6,551 nucleotides of DNA, from assembly GCA_934456315.1 (NCBI GenBank), contig CAKSHG010000125.1:1-6551 (forward strand), written 5' to 3'. The notes under the pieces are model-generated. The model was not told the origin of the DNA. It saw only the letters and a list, made by a program, of their open reading frames with translations, and did not search any database. Shown in pieces: positions 1-5,030 of the stretch. A program made the position numbers and the translations under genes. Numbering within the stretch: position 1 is the first letter of the stretch; each line of letters begins with the position of its first letter. This DNA is from an uncultured Oscillospiraceae bacterium. GTDB lineage: Bacteria; Bacillota; Clostridia; Oscillospirales; Ruminococcaceae.

Positions 1-48
1 GGCGACGGCTACGCCTTACGCGGTGCGCGCGGCGCGGATGTTCGGCGG

Positions 49-70
49 AAAAGTCCCAACGGGACTTTTT
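49..70 (+). terminator. Rho-independent terminator hairpin
   Basis: A perfect 9-bp stem (AAAAGTCCC at 49-57, GGGACTTTT at 61-69) closes a 3-nt loop (AAC) and runs into five T residues (66-70). On the plus strand this is a standard intrinsic terminator shape, probably for a gene that lies left of the window. Because the stem starts with A residues, it also gives a short T run on the minus strand, so it could act in both directions and stop transcription from the glycosyltransferase gene. No coding region can be assigned in 1-48. Confidence 0.65.
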
Positions 71-76
71 CGACGG

Positions 77-110
77 TATGAAACCTCCGGTTTATACCGG
101 AGGTTTCATA
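77..110 (-). terminator. Long perfect hairpin after the glycosyltransferase gene
   Basis: A perfect 15-bp stem (TATGAAACCTCCGGT at 77-91, its exact complement at 96-110) has a 4-nt loop (TTAT). It starts 13 bases past the stop of the minus-strand glycosyltransferase gene, so it probably ends that transcript or protects its 3' end. In the minus direction the stem is followed by CCGTCG rather than a T run, so it is not a textbook terminator alone. It may work together with the hairpin at 49-70. The stem contains GGAGG/CCTCC, which I take as incidental. Confidence 0.5.
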
Positions 111-123
111 TTCAGCAGGGAAC

Positions 124-1497
124 TCACTCGGTTTCCTGCTTTTTCTTTTCTTCCTTGCGGGCGCGGTGCTTCGCGATGGAGCGGCTGTTGCTCTCGCGTA
201 TCGCGGAAACCGCCGGGATACTGCGGAATTTCTGCACTGCGTCGGTCACGCGGCTTATCCCGGTGAAAAGGTCCTGCTGAAGCTCGGTTTCCTGGTTGCA
301 GGAATTTCCGGAGCGCCATTCCTCGATTATCTCGCCGTAGCGGCGATATGCGTTTTCAACGGAGGTCTGCCAGGACATGTACACCTCGTTCATCGCGTGG
401 TCGCCCATCTGGCGGACTTCGTCGATGTGCGACGCGGCAAATTCCAGCTCGGCAGCTATCGCCTGCGGGTCGTTTTCGGTCAGAATACCGGTGCGCATGT
501 GGGTTATCCCCTCGGCGGCGCAGCTGCCCTTTATCAGCACCGACGCAACTCCGCACGCAGCCGCTTCCCGGACAACTATACCGTTGGTGTCGTACAGCGA
601 CGGGAAGATGAACAGGTCGCCGGCGGTGTAGTACACCCGCAGCTCCTCGCGGTCATATATCGCGCCGGTGAACAGAACCTTTTCGCCCAGGTTCAGCTCG
701 CTTACATAGGATTCTATCTCGGCACGGTCAGCGCCGTCGCCGACGAACATCATGCGGAAGTCGATGCCCTTTTCGTCCAGAATCTTCAGGCTGTCCAGGA
801 TCGTGCGGATACCCTTGTACCACAGCAGGCGTCCCACGAAGATGAATACCGGACCGTGTCCGTCAAGCCCCAGCTCCGAACGGAGCTCCGCAGCGTCCTC
901 CGGGTCTGCCTTTCCGCGCGGGAAATCCACGCCGTTCTCCATTATGCGGATACGGTGATGTTCGTTTTCCTCGTAGCCCAGGTCGAGCAGGTTCTGGCGT
1001 GCGCCCTCGCTCACGGTCCACACTTCGTCGGCGCATGAGATATTTGAGATAAGCATCTTTATCGCCTGGTCCTGCATGAGCTTTGTCGGGAGCGCACGGC
1101 GGATATCGATATCAAATTTTGTGTGATAGGTCAGCACCATCGGCACGCCTGTCTTTATCCGCAGCACCCTTGCCATCAGCATAGAGGCGAACGGGCAGTG
1201 GGTGTGGATAATGTCGAATCCGCTGCTGGTAAGCGAATCCAGCTTGCTCGCGGAGAACGGATAACCCATGCGGTAGCTGCATATCTTTTCGGTGATGGAT
1301 ATACTGGTGTAGCGTACCACCGGGAACGGGAAATCGTCCTTTGCGCCGGGATATTCCGGCGTTACTACGGTCGCCTTTCCGAGTCCGTTGTTGATTATTT
1401 CTGCATAATTAAGTATCGTCGTTGCAACTCCATCGATAACAGGAGGGAACGAGTCGTTCATCAGGCAGACATTCAGTCCGTCTTTGTTGTCTGACAT
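124..1497 (-). CDS. GT4-family glycosyltransferase
   Basis: A 457-residue retaining glycosyltransferase of the GT-B fold, family GT4, expected to transfer a sugar from a nucleotide-sugar donor to a lipid or cell-surface glycan at the cytoplasmic face of the membrane. The exact donor and acceptor cannot be read from sequence. Visible motifs: the N-terminal glycine loop SFPPVIDGVATT (16-27), HTHCPF (98-103), TYHTKFD (123-129), GRLLWYKGI (222-230) and the donor-site region FPSLYDTNGIVVREA (298-312). In the last, the usual E-x7-E pair reads D303-x7-E311. The C-terminal tail (about 395-457) lies beyond the GT-B core and ends in a Lys/Glu-rich stretch, possibly a membrane- or partner-contacting tail. 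No signal peptide or membrane helix is evident. The start at 1497 is chosen over an in-frame ATG at 1557 because AAGGAGT (1506-1512) lies 8 nt upstream and the predicted transcript begins near 1559. It is probably transcribed alone. Confidence 0.9.
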   Translation of the reverse strand: MSDNKDGLNVCLMNDSFPPVIDGVATTILNYAEIINNGLGKATVVTPEYPGAKDDFPFPVVRYTSISITEKICSYRMGYPFSASKLDSLTSSGFDIIHTHCPFASMLMARVLRIKTGVPMVLTYHTKFDIDIRRALPTKLMQDQAIKMLISNISCADEVWTVSEGARQNLLDLGYEENEHHRIRIMENGVDFPRGKADPEDAAELRSELGLDGHGPVFIFVGRLLWYKGIRTILDSLKILDEKGIDFRMMFVGDGADRAEIESYVSELNLGEKVLFTGAIYDREELRVYYTAGDLFIFPSLYDTNGIVVREAAACGVASVLIKGSCAAEGITHMRTGILTENDPQAIAAELEFAASHIDEVRQMGDHAMNEVYMSWQTSVENAYRRYGEIIEEWRSGNSCNQETELQQDLFTGISRVTDAVQKFRSIPAVSAIRESNSRSIAKHRARKEEKKKQETE

Positions 1498-1505
1498 TGG
1501 TTTGT

Positions 1506-1512
1506 ACTCCTT
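1506..1512 (-). promoter_or_regulatory. Ribosome binding site that sets the glycosyltransferase start
   Basis: AAGGAGT on the minus strand, 8 nt before the ATG at 1497. It supports this start rather than the in-frame ATG at 1557, which has no comparable site and lies almost at the predicted transcription start. Confidence 0.8.
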
Positions 1513-1565
1513 CGATTTATCAGAGGTCAGCACACGCGGCGCTGTTTTTGAAAACATATAAATAT

Positions 1566-1594
1566 ATTATATATCACGGCGCAGAATAAATCAA
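1566..1594 (-). promoter_or_regulatory. Sigma-A promoter for the glycosyltransferase gene
   Basis: On the minus strand, TTGATT (-35, 1589-1594) and a perfect TATAAT (-10, 1566-1571) are separated by exactly 17 bp. Transcription should begin near 1559, giving a leader of about 60 nt before the ATG at 1497. It lies in the gap after the PH-domain gene, so the glycosyltransferase has its own promoter even though all three minus-strand genes point the same way. Confidence 0.8.
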
Positions 1595-1657
1595 GTGTTT
1601 TCTGCAATTATTTGCCACCCAATCATGCGGGGTTTGTGGAATAAATTTCGCTTCTGC

Positions 1658-2107
1658 TTAGTTCATGGGGCGTCCGGGGAATTCGGGCGGGTCGGGGATA
1701 CCGTCGCCGTCCCTGTCCTCCATGTGCGCGGAGGCTCCCATCATGTCCCTGCCGCGGACGCTGTACCTGTCGCGCTGCTCCTGTATCGTGGAGTCCAGCA
1801 GCTTCTTGACGTCGCGCGGGTGCTTAACGGACTGGAGCACCTTGGTGGGAGTGTCGACGTCCTTGGAGAGCAGCGTGATGGTTCCGCAGCCGACGATGCG
1901 CTGACCGAACGGCAGCTTCATCGACTTGTCGTATACGCGGTAAAGCTCTATCTCGTCCTCTTTCAGGTTCAGCAGACCAACGCGGGTTATCAGCTTGCTG
2001 TCGGTCAGAATGTAGCGGGTGAACGAAATGGGCATGCCCATTATGCACTTTTTGCCGGTCCAGATTATCTCCCCGTAGTCGCGGGTAAGTTTTTTCATGT
2101 TAGCCAT
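1658..2107 (-). CDS. Small bacterial PH-domain protein with C-terminal Ca-loop-like motif
   Basis: A 149-residue protein. Residues about 10-110 resemble the bacterial PH-like domain (bPH_2 type): a beta-rich run with the motif RYILTDSKLITRVGLLNL (31-48), then ELYRVYDKSMKLPFGQ (54-69), GTITLLSKDVDTP (75-87), and a closing helix HPRDVKKLLDSTI (96-108). Such domains are small binding or scaffold modules; this family's ligand is generally unknown. There is no signal peptide or membrane helix, so a cytoplasmic location is likely. After a flexible stretch, residues 131-139 read DRDGDGIPD, which matches the calcium-binding loop of thrombospondin type-3/EF-hand-like repeats, followed by a Pro-rich end. 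AAAGGAG (2114-2120) lies 6 nt before the chosen ATG, so this start is preferred over the ATG three codons later. It sits 57 bp downstream of the zinc-ribbon gene and probably shares its transcript. The domain call is from pattern recognition; the biological role is unknown. Confidence 0.82.
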   Translation of the reverse strand: MANMKKLTRDYGEIIWTGKKCIMGMPISFTRYILTDSKLITRVGLLNLKEDEIELYRVYDKSMKLPFGQRIVGCGTITLLSKDVDTPTKVLQSVKHPRDVKKLLDSTIQEQRDRYSVRGRDMMGASAHMEDRDGDGIPDPPEFPGRPMN

Positions 2108-2164
2108 GTTTAGCTCCTTTACTACAGACAGATGTGCGGGTGCGTTTTGTTCAGCACTCCGGAC

Positions 2165-3316
2165 TTAACTGTTCAGTGATTTGAGTTTTGCTTCGACCCG
2201 GCGGTATTCCGCAGAAAGCGGAGTGGCTCCGGGCTGCTTGAGGTAGATCTCAAGGTACAGCCTGTTGAAAAACGCGCTGCCGCTGAAAAAGCGCTCCATG
2301 CGCTTGACCTGCCCGAAGGAGTACACCCCGGTCAGGAATATCAGCTTTTCGTGCTGCGTGGAGGCAGGCTCCAGTACGCGCATCAGCAGCAGGTCCGCGC
2401 AGGCGTCGAGGGCGGCTTTACGGTCCTCGGTGGAGTAGTCCCCGGAGAACATCTGCTCGAGGAAGTACAGAACATCGTCTATCCGGGCGCTGTCGCGGTT
2501 TCGCAGCCACACGGCGCGGTCGTAGACGTACAGCGCGCGTATCAGCGTGTGCTTTGCGCGGTCGTCCGGGTGGTACTTCATTATCAGCAGCAGGTGCCGC
2601 GCCAGCTCCCTGTCAGGCTCCGGCGGGTAGCTCCCCACCGCGAACCGGGAGGTTTCGTGGTCCAGACGCGCAGCGTCGGTGTAGGGCGCGTTGTCGACGT
2701 TCACGCAGTGCGCCAGGATCACCGCCGTCTGCGTCCGCAGCGCCGGGAAGCTGTCGCACAGCTCCTTGAAGAATCCGTAGGTGTACGCCGGGGAAACGAA
2801 TCGCCCTCCCTTTGAGAGAAAGCGCTTCAGGATATCCAGGGAGTATTCCAGCGATTTCTGCGCCATGTTCCAGTCGGGCTGGGAGCGTATCAGTGAAATG
2901 CAGGCTGTCAGGCGGGATCCCCAGTTTTCCACGTCGTTTAGCTTGAGGATACCTGCGGTGAGCTTCCCACAGCACGCTTCGAAATCCCTCGGCAGCCATT
3001 CCAGCGCGGCTTCGTAGTGCCTGTAGGCGTTGGCGAAGTCCCATTTCCCCATGTATTCCTGCGCCTTTGAGCATTCCTCGCGGCACTCCTCCGTGCCGTA
3101 GGAGTCGTCGTAGGCGTCGTCCTCGTCGATGAGTTCGCTTAGGTCGGCTTCGATTTTCATATCGTCCGGGACGGCGCTTTTCAGCCCCTCCAGCAGGAAC
3201 TCCCGGGACTCCTGATAGGAAATGTGAGTTCCGCAGTAAAGGCAGAATCCCGTTTCGAAATCGGAATCCAGCATTATCATGCGCTCGCATTTCGGGCACA
3301 TGCAGTAATCCAGCAA
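2165..3316 (-). CDS. Zinc-ribbon and TPR-like repeat protein of unknown function
   Basis: A 383-residue protein I cannot assign to a named function. Residues 7-28 form a probable zinc ribbon (C7-P-K-C10, 14 residues, C25-L-Y-C28). A very acidic stretch follows at about 57-82. Residues about 83-115 look like one TPR-type helical hairpin (AQEYMGKWDFANAYRHYEAA), and the rest (about 120-383) is mostly predicted helix, consistent with a helical-repeat scaffold. No signal peptide or membrane segment is seen, so it is probably cytoplasmic and acts through protein contacts. The start is set at a TTG codon (3314-3316): AAGGCGGTGAT (3320-3330) matches the 16S-complementary AAGGAGGTGAT at 10 of 11 bases with good spacing. 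A GTG at 3343 lacks a good site, and the ATG at 3301 is too far from this one. It is divergent from the zinc uptake operon and probably co-transcribed with the PH-domain gene. The transcript appears to begin near 3505 and cross a repeat element before this gene. Confidence 0.8.
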   Translation of the reverse strand: MLDYCMCPKCERMIMLDSDFETGFCLYCGTHISYQESREFLLEGLKSAVPDDMKIEADLSELIDEDDAYDDSYGTEECREECSKAQEYMGKWDFANAYRHYEAALEWLPRDFEACCGKLTAGILKLNDVENWGSRLTACISLIRSQPDWNMAQKSLEYSLDILKRFLSKGGRFVSPAYTYGFFKELCDSFPALRTQTAVILAHCVNVDNAPYTDAARLDHETSRFAVGSYPPEPDRELARHLLLIMKYHPDDRAKHTLIRALYVYDRAVWLRNRDSARIDDVLYFLEQMFSGDYSTEDRKAALDACADLLLMRVLEPASTQHEKLIFLTGVYSFGQVKRMERFFSGSAFFNRLYLEIYLKQPGATPLSAEYRRVEAKLKSLNS

Positions 3317-3319
3317 ATT

Positions 3320-3330
3320 ATCACCGCCTT
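3320..3330 (-). promoter_or_regulatory. Extended ribosome binding site deciding a TTG start
   Basis: AAGGCGGTGAT on the minus strand matches AAGGAGGTGAT, the complement of the 16S rRNA 3' tail, at 10 of 11 positions. The GG core ends 7 nt before TTG (3314-3316). It is the main reason for choosing the TTG start of the zinc-ribbon gene. Confidence 0.65.
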
Positions 3331-3337
3331 TATATAA

Positions 3338-3496
3338 GGTCACCTCTAAAAACCTTGTTTGAGAGAAAATGTGTATAGCACACCGACTGCTTCTTCAAAC
3401 CTCCTCGTAAGGCATACAGCCTTACTTCGTCGGCTTTCATCGCATTCGGCGCACTCTACCCATTTTCCCTTTTCAAACCGGTTTTTAGAGGTTCCC
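3338..3496. repeat. MITE-like element with terminal inverted repeats
   Basis: About 160 bp bounded by inverted repeats. ACCTCTAAAAACC (3342-3354) has its exact complement GGTTTTTAGAGGT at 3480-3492. The match extends imperfectly inward (TTGTTTGAGAG against GGTTTGAAAAG) and outward by a GG pair, about 25 bp in all. Inside is a perfect hairpin, GTAAGGC (3407-3413), loop ATACA, GCCTTAC (3419-3425), with CCGAC (3383-3387) and GTCGG (3429-3433) able to pair around it. Flanking copies of ATAA (3334-3337 and 3497-3500; both are followed by GGT) could be a target duplication, although at the left end GGT would belong to the element. There is no transposase, so if mobile it is non-autonomous. A 65-codon open frame crosses it on the minus strand but has no convincing start signal or recognisable domain. 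Alternative: a structured 5' leader of the zinc-ribbon gene transcript. Confidence 0.65.
3407..3425. repeat. Perfect hairpin inside the MITE-like element
   Basis: A 7-bp perfect stem (GTAAGGC / GCCTTAC) with a 5-nt loop (ATACA) lies near the middle of the element. No T run follows on either strand, so it is not a normal terminator. It is more likely a structural core of the element or of its RNA. Confidence 0.6.
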
Positions 3497-3511
3497 ATAA
3501 GGTACGATTTT

Positions 3512-3540
3512 ATTATAGCACACATGTTTAGAAAAATCAA
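3512..3540 (-). promoter_or_regulatory. Sigma-A promoter for the zinc-ribbon/PH-domain genes
   Basis: On the minus strand, TTGATT (-35, 3535-3540) and TATAAT (-10, 3512-3517) are exactly 17 bp apart, the same hexamers and spacing as the glycosyltransferase promoter. Predicted start near 3505, just outside the repeat element, so the element would be transcribed as most of a leader of about 190 nt. It is divergent from the zinc operon promoter; the two -35 boxes are only 18 bp apart. Confidence 0.75.
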
Positions 3541-3558
3541 CAAAATTTTCCCCGCCCC

Positions 3559-3587
3559 TTGACAATTGCCGAACGGTATGCTATAAT
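3559..3587 (+). promoter_or_regulatory. Consensus sigma-A promoter of the zur-znu operon
   Basis: A perfect TTGACA (3559-3564) and perfect TATAAT (3582-3587) are separated by the optimal 17 bp. Transcription should start near 3594, giving a leader of about 43 nt before the Fur-family gene. A promoter this strong fits a gene set held in check by a repressor. No other promoter was seen between the four operon genes. Confidence 0.88.
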
Positions 3588-3588
3588 A

Positions 3589-3620
3589 TGAAACTGAAAG
3601 TGAAAATCAAAATCAATTTC
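3589..3620 (+). promoter_or_regulatory. Candidate Zur/Fur operator
   Basis: Directly after the -10 box come three tandem hexamers, TGAAAC, TGAAAG and TGAAAA (3589-3606). The last begins an imperfect palindrome, GAAAATC-aaaat-CAATTTC (3602-3620). The A/T-rich hexamer layout over the transcription start is where an autoregulating Fur-family repressor would bind, and Fur boxes can be read as hexamer arrays. The sequence is not a close match to the Bacillus Zur box, so this is inference from position and partial symmetry. Confidence 0.4.
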
Positions 3621-3622
3621 GC

Positions 3623-3633
3623 AGGAGCTGATC
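3623..3633 (+). promoter_or_regulatory. Extended ribosome binding site deciding the Fur-family TTG start
   Basis: AGGAGCTGATC matches AGGAGGTGATC, the complement of the 16S rRNA tail, at 10 of 11 positions. The AGGAG core ends 9 nt before TTG at 3637. No ATG or GTG with a comparable site lies nearby in frame. Confidence 0.7.
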
Positions 3634-3636
3634 ACT

Positions 3637-4065
3637 TTGGACAGAAATAACTACAATACCAAACAGCGCGATGAAATAGTGGAGTTTTTCAGCCGCCACC
3701 GCGGGAGCTGTTTCACCGCCAAGGATATAATCACCAGCGGCGAGGTGACGGTCGGCGAGGCGACAGTGTACAGGACGCTCACCAAGCTTGCAAACCAGGG
3801 AGTGCTGAAGCGCTTCACCGGGGACGGCTCGGGCGCGTGCTACCAGCTGATGGACGAGCAGAAATGCTCCAGCCATTTCCACCTGAAATGCGACCGATGC
3901 CAGAAGCTGATACACATGGACTGCGGCTTCATGAAGGAAATGCAGCAGCACATCGAGAAGAACCACGGATTCGCGGTGGACGTGGGAAGAACTGTGATAT
4001 ACGGTCTGTGCAGCGACTGCCAGCGCGCCGTTGAGCAGGAAGAAAAGAGCAAGGAGAAATCATGA
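3637..4065 (+). CDS. zur: Fur-family metal regulator, probably zinc uptake repressor Zur
   Basis: A 142-residue Fur-family DNA-binding repressor of normal family length. The N-terminal winged helix includes the family signature GEATVYRTLTKL (40-51) as recognition helix region. The C-terminal dimerisation and metal domain shows H80-F-H82-L-K-C85-x2-C88, H93, C96, H110 and C125-x2-C128. The two CxxC pairs would form the structural zinc site, and the histidines are likely part of the sensing site. Fur-family sequence alone does not separate Zur from Fur or PerR; the Zur call rests on its being the first gene of a zinc-type ABC operon. Its stop overlaps the next start by 4 bp (ATGA), so the two are translationally coupled. 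In known systems zinc-loaded Zur represses its own operon. Translation starts at TTG. The last residues (133-142) are charged and probably disordered. Confidence 0.88.
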   Translation: MDRNNYNTKQRDEIVEFFSRHRGSCFTAKDIITSGEVTVGEATVYRTLTKLANQGVLKRFTGDGSGACYQLMDEQKCSSHFHLKCDRCQKLIHMDCGFMKEMQQHIEKNHGFAVDVGRTVIYGLCSDCQRAVEQEEKSKEKS

Positions 4066-5015
4066 GATTCAGAAAGATAATTGCGATAGCTGCCGCAGCT
4101 GCGCTGGGAATATCCCTGTGCGGCTGCGCAGGTCAGGATAATTCGGAGGGCAGCGGCAAGCTGAAAGTGATAACCACGATATTCCCGGCGTACGACTTCG
4201 CGCGGCAGGTTTTCGGCGACACCGCAGACGTTAAAATGCTGCTGAAGCCCGGTCAGGAGAGCCACAGCTACGACCCCTCCGCAAAGGACATCGTGGAGAT
4301 AAGCGGCTGCGACCTGTTCGTGTACAACGGCGGCGAGTCCGACCAGTGGGTGGAGAGCGTGCTGAAATCCGCGCCGGATACGCAGACTTTCCGCATGACG
4401 GACGCGGTTTCGCTGCTGGACGAGGAAGTCACCGAGGGCATGCAGAACGCGGAAGAACACGACCATGACGACCACGATGAACACGGCGAGGAATACGACG
4501 AGCATGTGTGGACCTCACCGGATAACGCCTCCGCGATAGTTAGGGCGCTCGGAAAGCGCGCTGCGGAGCTGTTCCCGGAAAACGCGGATACGGTCACGGA
4601 AAATGCCGGCTCCTACGCTGAAAAGATAGACGGGATAGACGCGGAATTCGCGGAGCTGCTGAACGGCGAGGAGCGTTACTTCATCTTCGGGGACAGGTTC
4701 CCGCTGCTGTATTTCTTCCGGCACTACGGGCTGAATTACTACGCGGCGTTCCCGGGCTGCGGAAGCGAAACGGAGCCGTCCGCGCAGACGATGACGTTCC
4801 TGCTGGATAAGCTGGAGCAGCCCGGTACGGTGCCTGCAGTGTTCTGCATCGAGCTTTCGAGCAGGCGGCTGGGCGAGGTCCTGGCGGAGGATTCCGGGCT
4901 GCCGGTGGCGGAGTTCCACACCTGCCACAACATCTCGGCGGACGACCTCGCGGCGGGGGAAACCTGGGTTTCCCTGATGGAGCGTAATTATAAGGTTCTT
5001 TCTGACATTTTGTAA
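4062..5015 (+). CDS. znuA: Zinc ABC transporter substrate-binding lipoprotein (ZnuA-like)
   Basis: A 317-residue cluster A-I solute-binding protein that captures Zn(II), possibly Mn(II), outside the membrane and delivers it to the permease. Residues 1-22 are a lipoprotein signal: basic start, Ala-rich core and lipobox L19-C-G-C22, so C22 should be lipidated. The mature part begins with KVITTIFPAYDFARQ (35-49). Metal-site candidates are H68 in PGQESHSYDP and H148 in DEHVWTSP. Between them lies an acidic, His-rich loop (about 129-147; H133, H135, H138, H141), typical of zinc-type members. Where many relatives have a third His before the FxYFxxxYGL segment, this protein reads FGDRFPLLYFFRHYGL (209-224). 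It also has PGCGSETE (231-238) and FHTCHNIS (285-292), features I associate with a clostridial subgroup. AAGGAG (4051-4056) lies 5 nt before the ATG. It overlaps the regulator gene by 4 bp. Confidence 0.9.
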   Translation: MRFRKIIAIAAAAALGISLCGCAGQDNSEGSGKLKVITTIFPAYDFARQVFGDTADVKMLLKPGQESHSYDPSAKDIVEISGCDLFVYNGGESDQWVESVLKSAPDTQTFRMTDAVSLLDEEVTEGMQNAEEHDHDDHDEHGEEYDEHVWTSPDNASAIVRALGKRAAELFPENADTVTENAGSYAEKIDGIDAEFAELLNGEERYFIFGDRFPLLYFFRHYGLNYYAAFPGCGSETEPSAQTMTFLLDKLEQPGTVPAVFCIELSSRRLGEVLAEDSGLPVAEFHTCHNISADDLAAGETWVSLMERNYKVLSDIL

Positions 5016-5030
5016 AGGCAAGTGACACAA

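Noticed and set aside
1..81. End of a plus-strand gene entering from the left (a frame open to TGA at 79-81)
   Set aside because: The frame would read through the terminator hairpin, the peptide is unrecognisable, and two other plus frames are also open here; no reliable call is possible.
166..1038. 290-codon open frame on the plus strand
   Set aside because: Antisense to the glycosyltransferase gene, which has clear GT4 motifs, a promoter and a ribosome binding site; no recognisable domain.
1605..1657. Possible terminator after the PH-domain gene
   Set aside because: Only a 4-bp CCAC/GTGG pairing with mismatches and no T run; not supportable.
3374..3523. Direct 10-bp repeat TATAGCACAC at 3374-3383 and 3514-3523
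   Set aside because: It could mark a second weak minus-strand promoter inside the element (TATACA with a poor -35), but the evidence is thin and one copy overlaps the main -10 box; probably chance.
3346..3543. 65-codon minus-strand open frame through the repeat element (and a 67-codon plus-strand one)
   Set aside because: Both cross the inverted repeats and hairpin and the minus one begins upstream of the predicted transcription start. No good ribosome binding site or domain; more likely a by-product of the element.
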